From: Amphibacillus cookii
GTDB taxonomy: Bacteria; Bacillota; Bacilli; Bacillales; Amphibacillaceae
Assembly (NCBI RefSeq): GCF_016908375.1
Contig: NZ_JAFBDS010000010.1
Coordinates: forward strand, 98,811 to 162,810
Direction of reading: 5' to 3'
Length of the DNA stretch: 64,000 bases
The translations under genes and the position numbers were made by a program. Positions 1 to 8,723 of the stretch are shown piece after piece. Numbering within the stretch: position 1 is the first letter of the stretch; each line of letters starts with the position of its first letter. Below the pieces are notes generated by a model that was not told where the DNA came from, made no database searches, and saw only the letters and a program-made list of their open reading frames with translations.

Positions 1-1817
1 CTTGTGTGAAAAAGCGATAGCCTTGTACCAGGGATCCCTAAGCCGCCTAAAGTTTCCCTATCTAACAGCGCTTGATAAACGTCTGGCGTATTGACAATAT
101 ATTGACCGTCTAATAGTTGGTCACAGGCTAATTTAATGACTGCTTCTTTTGCAAGTGATTCAGTCACTTGATAAACATCAAAGGATAATAGAAGTCCTAA
201 TGACACCCGTGAATAAATTTGCATCCGTTCTAACCTTTTTTGTATGTCTGTTCCCGTCAATCTCTCAACATCACCCGGTTTCGATGGGTTCGATTGATTA
301 GTTAATGTTCTTCTCTTAATAATTGACTTTAATTTGGCTATTTCATTTTCAGTTAAAATAGGCGAGACAAGTACATAATCTTTAATTTGCTCTCTTAAAG
401 GAATTGTTGAAACCACTAAGTCATACTTCTCAACCTCAATATGCTCTAACTCAAATAAAGAGCAATGGTCAATGTTGGCAATTTCATTAATTTCTTGATT
501 AATTCTGGAACCCAGCATTTTAGATGTGCCAATCCCACTTGAGCAAATCACTAATGCTGATAACTTATGTTGACTTTCCCTTTGAATTGAAGCCGCTGCA
601 AAATGCAATACTAAGTAGGCTATTTCTTCATCTGGAAAGCTAATACTATCAAAAACGTTGCGACAGGCTTCTTTAATGATCTGGTATAAGTCTTGATAAT
701 CCCGTTTTATTTCTTCCATAAGTGGATTATTAATATGCATATCTTTCTGGATCCGATAGATAGTCGGCTTCAGATGAGTAATCAAATCATGAAACAGGCT
801 TTTATGATTGGTTAAAGGCACCCCTATCTTTTCCTCTACTTCTGTAATTAATGCTTTTGTGTAATAAATAATATTTACGGCGGAATCCTCTAACAAATAA
901 TCTTGATCTGACCTTAACTTAGCACCTAGTAAATGCATAGTTATATAGCCTATTTCATCAGCGGGAATTGACAATTGAAAAGCGTGTTGTAATTCTATAA
1001 TTATTTTCTCAGCTATCTTATATTCCTTTGTATCTTTTAATTCATTTAAATAGTTTAAGTCAAAATGAATCCGCTCTCCTTTTTGGAGGCGCTCAATGGC
1101 TAAGGCAAGATGAACCACTAAACCAATATATGAACGATCTGCCAACTCATAAGGAAGCTCTTTTTTTATATGCTCGATACTCTTTTTAATCGTCACAAGC
1201 TTTGATTGGTCAACAAGTCCTAATAATCGCTCTGAAATAGAATCTATTGGTGGTTCGTTTTGGTTTTCAATGTTTTTTTTGATAAACAAGATAAAATCTA
1301 ATTCATCAACATACTTAGAGATTAAATGACTGAGTGCTGCTCGCTTATAAGACTCTTTCCCTTCAACCTTAACGCCATAGCCACGTTTGCGTATCAAGGT
1401 CAATTTATATTCTTCCAAACTCGCTTCAAGTTTATCTAAATCATGGCTGACCGTGGCAACGGTAACATTTAACTCGTTTGCTAAAGTAAATAATTTAATC
1501 GGTTCACTTGACTCTAATAAAGTTGTTAAAATAATAGCATGGCGCTCTTCAGGCGTGTAATCGGTAAATTCAACTTGAGCCAAAGAGAGATCTAACTGTT
1601 TCTTATCTACCTTATTCCCTTCTAACTTAACACCAACGCCGGCTTTTTTGCTTAATGATAGATGATGATCAACAACAATATCTTCAACAATTTTTAAATC
1701 CCGATGAATCGTTCGACTACTTACATCAAGTATCGCTGCTAGTTGTTCAATCGTGATGCCGCTCTCATTATTTAATAACTCTTCGATTATCTTTCGTTCA
1801 CGACCCGATATATACAC
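1..1817 (-). CDS. mtlR: Mannitol operon regulator MtlR (BglG/PRD type), 3' end cut by window edge
   Basis: About 605 codons are open to the window edge; the family is usually about 690-700 residues, so only the C-terminal end is missing. Two N-terminal HTH domains are followed by PRD1 and PRD2, an EIIB-like domain with the Cys loop CSSGIGTS, and the start of an EIIA-like domain. The protein is a transcriptional activator of mannitol genes, controlled by PTS phosphorylation of PRD, EIIB-like and EIIA-like residues. A GTG start at 1817 is preferred because AAGGG lies 8 nt upstream and the family starts MYxSxRER. It sits downstream of mtlA on the same strand, separated by a strong terminator; mtlF and mtlD would be expected to the left. 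Identification is from domain order and motif plus context. Confidence 0.93.
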   Translation of the reverse strand, partial: MYISGRERKIIEELLNNESGITIEQLAAILDVSSRTIHRDLKIVEDIVVDHHLSLSKKAGVGVKLEGNKVDKKQLDLSLAQVEFTDYTPEERHAIILTTLLESSEPIKLFTLANELNVTVATVSHDLDKLEASLEEYKLTLIRKRGYGVKVEGKESYKRAALSHLISKYVDELDFILFIKKNIENQNEPPIDSISERLLGLVDQSKLVTIKKSIEHIKKELPYELADRSYIGLVVHLALAIERLQKGERIHFDLNYLNELKDTKEYKIAEKIIIELQHAFQLSIPADEIGYITMHLLGAKLRSDQDYLLEDSAVNIIYYTKALITEVEEKIGVPLTNHKSLFHDLITHLKPTIYRIQKDMHINNPLMEEIKRDYQDLYQIIKEACRNVFDSISFPDEEIAYLVLHFAAASIQRESQHKLSALVICSSGIGTSKMLGSRINQEINEIANIDHCSLFELEHIEVEKYDLVVSTIPLREQIKDYVLVSPILTENEIAKLKSIIKRRTLTNQSNPSKPGDVERLTGTDIQKRLERMQIYSRVSLGLLLSFDVYQVTESLAKEAVIKLACDQLLDGQYIVNTPDVYQALLDRETLGGLGIPGTRLSLFHT

Positions 1818-2056
1818 ATTCACCACCCTTTTCTCATTGATTGCAAGCCAACTTTGTTAACACCCTTTACTTATTTCTACCCTTATACCATAATAATAAG
1901 CCCAAGCATTATAGTTTCTCAACAAAACAAACAACTAATTTCGTCGATAAAGATGTTGACATTATTTAATAAGTAGCTTTTCTTCTACTTAACATCTTTA
2001 AATGTCAACGGTACGTCATCCACTTTTTTGTTAATATTTTTACTTTTCTAACCTGC

Positions 2057-2100
2057 AAAAAACAACCTTGTCTTCAGTCACACGAAGACAAGGTTGTTTG
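2057..2100 (-). terminator. Terminator between mtlA and mtlR
   Basis: A perfect 16-bp inverted repeat (2060-2075 with 2084-2099, 8-nt loop) is followed on the minus strand by a T-run. It lies one base after the mtlA stop codon, so most mtlA transcripts should end before mtlR. Confidence 0.93.
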
Positions 2101-2101
2101 A

Positions 2102-3517
2102 TTAGGCTTCACTTAAATCTTTAACAAGTTCATCATATTTAGGACTATTTAAAAAGTTCTCAACTGAAATGTGATAAGCATCTGCTTTCTTAGCCTTAGC
2201 ACGATCTGTTAAATCTTTGTGGGTAATAATAATATCAGCATCATTTGGAATATCATTAATCGCTTTATTAATGACCTCGATATCAATATTTGCTTTATTG
2301 AATTTATCTCTTAGCAAGGAAGCGCCCATCGCACTTGATCCCATACCGGCATCACAAGCAAATACGACTTTATTAACATCTGCTGCAGTCACTGATGTCA
2401 CCTCTGTTTGATCAAATGATCCTGCTACAGAACTTTTCTTTCCTTTCATTTCTTCCATTTTGCCTGCTGCTGTACTAATATCATCCGCTTCTTCTCTCTT
2501 ATCTGCCTTTAGAATCACAGAAGCAACAAGGAAAGAAACAGCTGCTGCGACCACAACGCCTGCAATAACACCGACATAATTACCTCTTGGTGTCATCGTT
2601 AATAACGCAATAATACTTCCCGGTGAAGGTGACGATGTTAAACCAGCATCAAATAATGAGAAGGTTAAAACACCACTCGCACCACCAGCAATAGCTGCTA
2701 AAATAAGCATTGGCTTCATTAACACATATGGGAAATAAATCTCATGGATCCCACCAAAGAAGTGAATAATTGAGGCACCAGAAGCAGAAGCTTTTGACGC
2801 ACCTTTTCCAAAGATCATAAATGCTAGAAGGATACCAAGGCCTGGACCCGGATTTGTTTCAATTAGAAATAAAATTGATTTTCCTGCTTCTAAAGCTTGT
2901 TCTGTGCCTAGTGGTGTAAACACCCCATGATTAATCACATTGTTTAAAAATAGAATTTTTGCTGGTTCCACTAATAAACTAGCTGCTGGCAATAAACCGG
3001 CATTTACAATGGCTTCAACACCTGCACCTAATGCGCGATTTAGACCGCTTACAACTGGCCCCATTGCTAACACACCAAACCCTGCAATAATCGCACTTAC
3101 AATACCAGCCGAAAAGTTATTATAAAGCATTTCAAAACCTGAACGAATTTTCGGTAAAAATGGCTTATCAAATGCTTTCATTAAGTAAGCTGATAACGGT
3201 CCCATAATCATGGCACCCAAGAACATTGGTGTTCCAGCTGCACCGACAATAACCCCCATGGTTGCAATCGCACCTACAACACCCCCACGGGCACCATAGA
3301 CCATCTTTCCTCCTGTATAACCAATTAATAATGGTAGTAAATAATTAATCGTTGGCCCGACTAACTCAGCTATAGTTTCATTCGGTATCCAACCATCTGG
3401 AATGAATAATGCAGTAATCAGCCCCCAAGCAATAAATGCGGCAATGTTCGGCATCACCATCCCACTTAAATAACTACCAAACTGTTGTACTTTTGAACGA
3501 ACCCCTTGTTTTGACAT
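2102..3517 (-). CDS. mtlA: PTS mannitol-specific transporter, EIICB
   Basis: Inner-membrane PTS permease that imports D-mannitol as mannitol-1-phosphate. The multi-pass EIIC domain (about residues 10-340) carries the GIHE motif near 256. A charged linker leads to EIIB with the phosphorylated Cys in CDAGMGSSAMGA at about residue 388. There is no EIIA domain, so a separate MtlF is needed. The ATG at 3517 is chosen over an upstream in-frame ATG because AAAGGAGA lies 8 nt before it. The length (471 aa) matches Bacillus EIICB-Mtl proteins. An MtlR-type inverted repeat lies about 100 bp upstream, and mtlR follows downstream. Confidence 0.96.
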   Translation of the reverse strand: MSKQGVRSKVQQFGSYLSGMVMPNIAAFIAWGLITALFIPDGWIPNETIAELVGPTINYLLPLLIGYTGGKMVYGARGGVVGAIATMGVIVGAAGTPMFLGAMIMGPLSAYLMKAFDKPFLPKIRSGFEMLYNNFSAGIVSAIIAGFGVLAMGPVVSGLNRALGAGVEAIVNAGLLPAASLLVEPAKILFLNNVINHGVFTPLGTEQALEAGKSILFLIETNPGPGLGILLAFMIFGKGASKASASGASIIHFFGGIHEIYFPYVLMKPMLILAAIAGGASGVLTFSLFDAGLTSSPSPGSIIALLTMTPRGNYVGVIAGVVVAAAVSFLVASVILKADKREEADDISTAAGKMEEMKGKKSSVAGSFDQTEVTSVTAADVNKVVFACDAGMGSSAMGASLLRDKFNKANIDIEVINKAINDIPNDADIIITHKDLTDRAKAKKADAYHISVENFLNSPKYDELVKDLSEA

Positions 3518-3616
3518 GAGACATTCTCCTTTCAAATAATAGGTATCATAGATAATGACTACACCTTAATAATAAAGCGGTTACAGGGTTGGATTCAATC
3601 TTTACTAAATCTAGAT

Positions 3617-3638
3617 TTGTCAGTTTCTTTGTTGACAA
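3617..3638 (-). promoter_or_regulatory. Putative MtlR operator upstream of mtlA
   Basis: The inverted repeat TTGTCA-N10-TGACAA resembles the TTGNCA...TGNCAA sites bound by Bacillus MtlR. It lies about 100 bp upstream of the mtlA start. Between it and the gene, on the minus strand, is a cre-like stretch (TGTAACCGCTTTAT, near 3580), suggesting CcpA control as well. Confidence 0.6.
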
Positions 3639-3684
3639 GATTAAACTACACCGATAATTTAACCCGTTTTGCTTTAAAAATGTA

Positions 3685-3770
3685 TATAAAACGAAACTTC
3701 AAACAGTGGTTAAACAGATATATCTGATCTCTATTTTGAGCCCTTTACGACCGGTTATCTGTGATAAAGT
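3685..3770 (+). repeat. Dispersed intergenic repeat, copy 1 (short form)
   Basis: Begins ATAAAACGAAACTTCAAACA and ends GGTTATCTGTGATAAA. These are the start and end blocks of a repeat family found at least seven times in this window. This copy lacks most of the middle section present in the copy at 8076-8230. Confidence 0.75.
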
Positions 3771-3843
3771 GAAATCTTGTTGAACAATCAGGATATTAAG
3801 CGTTTACGATCAAAAATCGAACGTTTACGACATTTGTAATTAA

Positions 3844-4035
3844 TATTTTGAAAACCTCCACCCGCGTTTTTACCGTTCTCACAAAAGCTATCTTGTCAAC
3901 CTTGATTATGTAGAAGATATCAATACAAAGCAACGTCACTTAACCATGAGAAATGGCCATCAATGCTTCGTGGCAGCACGCAAGATAAAGGGTCTACAAG
4001 CAAAAGTAGCTGATCATTCCATAATAAACGCTTGA
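3844..4035 (+). pseudogene. Remnant of a LytTR-domain response regulator (C-terminus only)
   Basis: An open stretch of 63 codons ending in TGA, with no start codon and an in-frame stop just before it. The translation contains RSHKSYLVNLDYVEDI and ends in a basic RNGHQCFVAARKIKGL stretch, the typical last half of a LytTR DNA-binding domain (beta-strand followed by basic helix). The receiver domain and promoter are absent. A Rho-independent terminator follows at 4054, consistent with the original 3' end of a gene. The family call comes from the HKSYxVNL signature. Confidence 0.7.
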
Positions 4036-4053
4036 AACAGCTTTCTGAATTAG

Positions 4054-4103
4054 ACACCTGTTTATAACAGAAAAATCAATGTTATTAACAGGTGTTTTTT
4101 TAT
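4054..4103 (+). terminator. Terminator after the LytTR remnant
   Basis: The inverted repeat ACACCTGTT...AACAGGTGT with a second internal pairing is followed by TTTTTTT on the plus strand. Confidence 0.85.
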
Positions 4104-4200
4104 GAATTTTTTCAAAAAATTCGTAATTAATCGCATGCTTTCATAATATTAATCCCAGATAAGTATACAAATCTTTTTTTAGATTTTGTTGCTTATCTCA

Positions 4201-4239
4201 TTGACATAAGCTATAATTTGATATTGATAATCATTTTCA
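4201..4239 (+). promoter_or_regulatory. Promoter with Fur box for the iron ABC operon
   Basis: A -35 TTGACA at 4201 is followed by a -10 like TGATAA at about 4225. The stretch TGATATTGATAATCATTTTCA (4219-4239) closely matches the Fur consensus of overlapping GATAAT/ATTATC hexamers and covers the -10. Binding would block transcription of the three genes downstream when iron is sufficient. Confidence 0.82.
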
Positions 4240-4255
4240 AGTAGGAGGGTTGCAA

Positions 4256-5065
4256 TTGATTTCAGTAGATCAAGTTAAAGTCGGATATGATGATGAACTG
4301 ATTATAAATGAATTAAGTATTACCATACCCAAAGGACAAATCACGACAATCATCGGACCAAATGGTTGTGGTAAGTCAACACTATTAAAATCTATTGCTC
4401 GTATTCTCAAAACAAGTGGTGGAGCAATATATTTAGATGGAAAATCAATTAGTGAAACACCTACACGTGAGGTTGCTCAAAAGATGGCAATTTTACCCCA
4501 ATCAGCTGAAGCGCCAGCTGGATTAACGGTTAGAGAGCTTGTCACCTATGGACGCGCCCCACATCAGTCTAGATTTGGAAAATTAAAGTCAATTGATATA
4601 GAAGCGATTGATTGGGCATTAGAGGAAACAGGGTTGAGTGAAATTCAAGACAGGCCAATCGATGCCCTATCAGGTGGTCAACGCCAGCGTGTCTGGATTG
4701 CAATGGCCCTGGCTCAAGATACAGAAATCGTCATCTTAGATGAACCGACCACTTATTTAGATCTGTCACATCAGCTTGATATTTTACAGCTACTTGAAAA
4801 ATTAAATAGTATACAGAAGAAAACTATCGTTATGGTGCTTCATGATTTAAACCATGCCTCGCGCTTCTCACATCACTTAATTGCTATGCGTGACGGAGCG
4901 GTAGTTGAGTATGGTGAACCACATCAGGTCATGACGGTTTCCAATCTGCAACAAATTTTTCAGATTGAGGCGATGTTGGCTGTTTGTCCATTCAGTCAAA
5001 ATCCAATTTGTCTTTCATATGGAAAAATCAAGCACCAAAAAGAAGCAAGTTCAGCTTTAGGATAA
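4256..5065 (+). CDS. Ferric-siderophore ABC transporter ATPase (FecE/FhuC type)
   Basis: Cytoplasmic ATPase that powers ferric-siderophore import. Visible motifs are Walker A GPNGCGKST near residue 37, a Q-loop, the signature LSGGQRQR near 137, Walker B VILDEPT and the H-loop LHDLNHA. The TTG at 4256 is chosen because AGGAGGG ends 6 nt upstream; a TTG at 4250 would sit directly against the SD. The length (269 aa) is normal for the family. It is the first gene of an operon with the binding lipoprotein and a fused permease, behind a Fur box. The substrate cannot be told from sequence. Confidence 0.93.
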   Translation: MISVDQVKVGYDDELIINELSITIPKGQITTIIGPNGCGKSTLLKSIARILKTSGGAIYLDGKSISETPTREVAQKMAILPQSAEAPAGLTVRELVTYGRAPHQSRFGKLKSIDIEAIDWALEETGLSEIQDRPIDALSGGQRQRVWIAMALAQDTEIVILDEPTTYLDLSHQLDILQLLEKLNSIQKKTIVMVLHDLNHASRFSHHLIAMRDGAVVEYGEPHQVMTVSNLQQIFQIEAMLAVCPFSQNPICLSYGKIKHQKEASSALG

Positions 5066-5090
5066 ACCATACTATAAAGGGGAATACACA

Positions 5091-6068
5091 ATGAAAAAAC
5101 GATTAATTATTGCCATACTTTTATTTACATTATTATTAGTAGGGTGTATGGAGCAAGATACATCAACAGATGCTGAAGCAACTGAAGATAAAACAAACGA
5201 GGAGTTTGTCATTACGGATAGTCTGGGAGAACAGACATTTGAAGGTGCTCAAGAACGCGTCGTAGCCATTGAATGGAGTATTGCTGAAGAATTATTGGCA
5301 TTAGGTGTTCAACCTGCTGGCGTTGCAGATGTTGAAGGATTTAACACATGGGTAACGATCGACGCTCAATTGGACGACACTGTCGTTGATGTTGGCTTAA
5401 GAACAGAGCCGAATATTGAAGAAATTGCCAAACTAGAGCCTGATGTGATTATTGGTGTAGCTGGTTATCAAGAAGCGATGGTCCCTGAATTAGAAAAAAT
5501 CGCTCCTGTTGTTTTATATGAAACAGCTACTGAAGAGGTTTTAGAAGATTTATATGCAAATACACTTGAAAATTTACGAACTACTGCTCAATTGGTTGGT
5601 AGAGAACAAGAAGCAGAGCAAGCCATTGCTGATTTAGAAGAACGATTAGCAGCCGCAAAAGAAAATATCGAGGCAGCTGATTTGCCAACGACCGAATTTG
5701 TCTTTACTCAAGCGTTTTCCGTTAGTGACGCACCAACATTTCGTCTTTTCACACCAAACGCAATGGTGAGCCATGTGCTTGAAGGAATGGGGTTAACAAA
5801 TAAAATTCAAGATCAAGATGCAGTAGACTATGGCTTTATCGAAGCAAATGTTGAGGGTGTATCAAATTACCAAGAAGCGCTTTTCTTGCACACTGTTCAA
5901 AAAGATGATCCTCTATTTGACAACTTAGCCGATAATAGTGCTTGGAATTCACTTTACTTTGTTGAAAATGATGCTATGTACGATATTGGTGCTGGCGTAT
6001 GGACGTTTGGTAGCGTCTTATCGATGGAAACATTGATTGAAAATGTTGAAGAGGCACTAACGAAGTGA
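5091..6068 (+). CDS. Ferric-siderophore-binding lipoprotein (FecB/YfmC/FhuD type)
   Basis: Membrane-anchored solute-binding protein that delivers an iron complex to the permease. It has a signal peptide with lipobox LVGC (Cys 19), a short acidic linker, then a class III periplasmic-binding fold: N-lobe around EWSIAEELLALGVQPAG, a long connecting helix near 165-200, and a C-lobe. The length (325 aa) is typical. It starts 25 bp after the ATPase gene. Phrasing of the N-lobe (EW...LLALGVxPxG) is closest to the iron-citrate/hydroxamate subgroup, but the ligand is inferred. Confidence 0.92.
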   Translation: MKKRLIIAILLFTLLLVGCMEQDTSTDAEATEDKTNEEFVITDSLGEQTFEGAQERVVAIEWSIAEELLALGVQPAGVADVEGFNTWVTIDAQLDDTVVDVGLRTEPNIEEIAKLEPDVIIGVAGYQEAMVPELEKIAPVVLYETATEEVLEDLYANTLENLRTTAQLVGREQEAEQAIADLEERLAAAKENIEAADLPTTEFVFTQAFSVSDAPTFRLFTPNAMVSHVLEGMGLTNKIQDQDAVDYGFIEANVEGVSNYQEALFLHTVQKDDPLFDNLADNSAWNSLYFVENDAMYDIGAGVWTFGSVLSMETLIENVEEALTK

Positions 6069-6072
6069 TCGT

Positions 6073-8058
6073 ATGAAAATGAAGCCTGCTTTCTTATTGA
6101 TTGGGACATTATTATTATTTATTGTCCTTGGCCTTATTCATGTCAGCCAAGGGCAAGCCTCAACAGGCTTTTTTAGGTTTTGGCAAGAGGTATGGCACGA
6201 TGAGCAACAAATGAATTTTCTACTACATAGTCGAATGCCTCGTTTTGTAATCGGCTGTTTAACTGGTGCCGCTTTAGCTATAGCTGGTATGCTTCTCCAA
6301 ACCATGACAAAAAATCCGCTCGCTAGTGCAAGTACACTGGGCATCCATGCCGGAGCCTATTTTTTTGTCGTTTGTTTTACAATCTTTTTTCCTGCAATCG
6401 GCCATGCTTTTCCTCTGCTCGTTACGTTAGCTGGTGGATTTACTGCAGCATTTTGCGTGACCTTTTTGGTAGGGAAATCACTTGATCCTGTTCGAATTGC
6501 TTTAACAGGACTAATTATAACCATGCTTTTTTCTTCATTAACAAGTGCATTACAGCTCTTGTTTGCTAATGAAGTTGCTGGTCTGTTTTTGTGGGGATCA
6601 GGTACTTTAATGCAGTTAGATTGGGGTGGGGTGACGTTTGCCGCACCATGGATTATTATTTTAGTTTTTATCGGCTTGCTGATCAGCCATCGCTTCGACT
6701 TTCTGTTGCTCGGTGATGATGTAGCCATTGGACTTGGACAAAATATTACCATTACCAAAGCGGCTGGATGGCTAATTGCAATCTTACTCACTTCAATTAC
6801 CGTTTCGGTCGTCGGTCCGATTGGGTTTGTTGGTATTATCGCTCCACATTTAGTTCGATTAATGGGATTCACCAAACATCGTTCGATGATTATTGGCAAT
6901 ATCATTGTCGGCGCAAGCTTACTCATTACTGCTGACATATTAGTCCGGATTATCTCCGAAACATCGGAATTGCCAGTTGGGGCAATGACCGCAATTATCG
7001 GGGCACCTTGGCTTATTTATTTGGCATTAAAAATGCGTAAGCAAACACGTGCTTCAGGTAGTGCTTTAGAAGGAAAAGTACGGATCGTACGTTATAAGCC
7101 TTTCTACTTTATGATCGTTCTAGTAACATTACTTTTAATCGTCATTAGTCTGTCCTTTGGTGGGACGAGCTTCACTAGGCTGATTGAACTCCCCCAAGAA
7201 ATGATGCACAACAGCTATGTATGGGACTTTCGTGTTCCACGTGTGCTTGTGAGCTTTTTAATTGGGATGCTGATGGCAGGAAGTGGTTTATTAATGCAAA
7301 CCGTTCTGCGTAATCCACTAGCTGATACATCTGTTTTAGGAATTTCATCAGGTGCTAGCGTCTTTGCGATGTTATTCTTGCTCGTCTTTCAACAAGCACC
7401 GATTTCCTTTGTGGCTGTTGGTGCTTTTATAGGTGCTTTTTTAACAATGGGGATGATTCTTGTCATTAGCGCAAGAAGCGGCTTTCAACCAATGATTCTT
7501 ATTTTAATAGGTATTGCCATTTCTGCCGTTGGTTCGGCGATTATCCAAATTCTATTAGTACGCGCTAACCTTTATGCAGGACTTGCTTTAACGTGGTTGG
7601 CTGGTAGTACTTACGGGACCAGTTGGAATGACTTTATAATCATCGGCGTTGCTAGTTTCATTATTTTACCGATCATTATTCTATTTGCTTCTACCTTCGA
7701 TATTCTTTCGTTCGATGATGAAGTCTCGATTGGACTCGGGGTAAAAGCAAGCCAGATGCGTCTTTTAATGATCATTCTTGCTGTTGCATTAACGGCGATA
7801 AGCGTTGCTGTTGTTGGAACAATAGGTTTCATCGGATTATTAGCACCTCATATCGCAAGGCAGTTAGTCGGACCGAAATTAATCCGACTGCTTCCGTTAA
7901 GTTTAATGATTGGTGGTATATTATTGCTTAGCGCCGATTTCTTAGGGCGATTTTTGCTGGCGCCAAAAGAAGTTCCATCTGGAATCATCGTTTCATTAAT
8001 TGGTGCACCGTACTTGCTTTATTTGTTGAAGAAGATAAATAGTGTTAAGGTGAAATAA
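6073..8058 (+). CDS. Fused FecCD/BtuC-type iron-siderophore permease (FhuB-like, two permeases in one chain)
   Basis: A 661-aa membrane protein with two tandem FecCD permease halves (about 1-325 and 340-661), each with about ten TM segments. Each half carries the LLQTMTKNPLA / LMQTVLRNPLA loop and a GFVGIIAPHL / GFIGLLAPHI coupling-helix region that contacts the ATPase. Two halves in one chain form the whole translocation pore, as in E. coli FhuB; most Bacillaceae siderophore systems instead use two separate permease genes. It starts 4 bp after the binding-protein stop, so translation is probably coupled. Confidence 0.93.
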   Translation: MKMKPAFLLIGTLLLFIVLGLIHVSQGQASTGFFRFWQEVWHDEQQMNFLLHSRMPRFVIGCLTGAALAIAGMLLQTMTKNPLASASTLGIHAGAYFFVVCFTIFFPAIGHAFPLLVTLAGGFTAAFCVTFLVGKSLDPVRIALTGLIITMLFSSLTSALQLLFANEVAGLFLWGSGTLMQLDWGGVTFAAPWIIILVFIGLLISHRFDFLLLGDDVAIGLGQNITITKAAGWLIAILLTSITVSVVGPIGFVGIIAPHLVRLMGFTKHRSMIIGNIIVGASLLITADILVRIISETSELPVGAMTAIIGAPWLIYLALKMRKQTRASGSALEGKVRIVRYKPFYFMIVLVTLLLIVISLSFGGTSFTRLIELPQEMMHNSYVWDFRVPRVLVSFLIGMLMAGSGLLMQTVLRNPLADTSVLGISSGASVFAMLFLLVFQQAPISFVAVGAFIGAFLTMGMILVISARSGFQPMILILIGIAISAVGSAIIQILLVRANLYAGLALTWLAGSTYGTSWNDFIIIGVASFIILPIIILFASTFDILSFDDEVSIGLGVKASQMRLLMIILAVALTAISVAVVGTIGFIGLLAPHIARQLVGPKLIRLLPLSLMIGGILLLSADFLGRFLLAPKEVPSGIIVSLIGAPYLLYLLKKINSVKVK

Positions 8059-8075
8059 TCCCTTGCCGTTCGCGC

Positions 8076-8230
8076 ATAAAACGAACCTTCAATCAGTGGG
8101 AGTTTTCGTCCTTCTCCCACTAATGGTTAGTTAAGTGAATCAAGAGATTATCGCCGTTATCACCCACCTCAATCGATTTGCTCTACTCTCTATTTTGAGG
8201 GGGATTTTACGGGCGATTATCTGTGACAAA
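8076..8230 (+). repeat. Dispersed intergenic repeat, copy 2 (full-length reference)
   Basis: Starts ATAAAACGAACCTTCAATCA, contains a CTTCTCCCACTAATGG block and a CTCTATTTTGAGG block, and ends GATTATCTGTGACAAA. It immediately follows the permease gene. The same ordered blocks recur at 15303, 22493, 24281 and, shortened, at 3685, 21399 and 58563. Confidence 0.85.
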
Positions 8231-8723
8231 ATCAAGCTCCAAAACAGAATCCGTTTTGATAAAAGAGAGAAGCCTTTACTCATTTTAAAATAAAGCTTAT
8301 TACTTGCTCGTTTTAAACACCGTTTATTTCAATCCACTCATCTTATCTCTATGATAAGTACTGCTTATCATACCGAGACCTTTTTTTCTTTATTACTCAA
8401 CTTTCTCATCCAAATTTTCAGGTTCAGCCAAGATAGCATAAGGGTAACCCTAATATTAAATATAAGCGTTGACTTTGAATATAGATTTTCGATTGATTAT
8501 AAACCTTTCGTCTTAGATTCGCAGGTGAGATATGTTCCGCTTTCCGTGGGTGTGGCTTTGGCTTATTCATTTAACACTCAGAAAATTTCATGGAGATATT
8601 TTTCATTCCATCACTTTTATCTACTCTCTTGTGTTTGCTTAATACCTTTATTGGGTAGTAGTTATACAAGCATTTCAATTTGCAATGTTAGACGTTGAAA
8701 ACAAAAATGGGGGAGAAAATGAA
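8231..8723. other. Intergenic region with no supported gene
   Basis: AT-rich sequence between the iron operon and the next lipoprotein gene. One plus-strand reading frame is open here but is rich in Phe/Leu/Ser, has no ribosome binding site and resembles no family, so it is not called. No clear terminator was found beyond the repeat at 8076-8230. Confidence 0.6.

Noticed and set aside
6357..6938. Long minus-strand frame inside the permease gene
   Set aside because: Antisense shadow of a strongly biased membrane-protein gene; no SD and low-complexity basic product.
8351..8698. Plus-strand open frame upstream of the lipoprotein
   Set aside because: No ribosome binding site, composition of AT-rich non-coding DNA, overlaps the real gene start, no family likeness.
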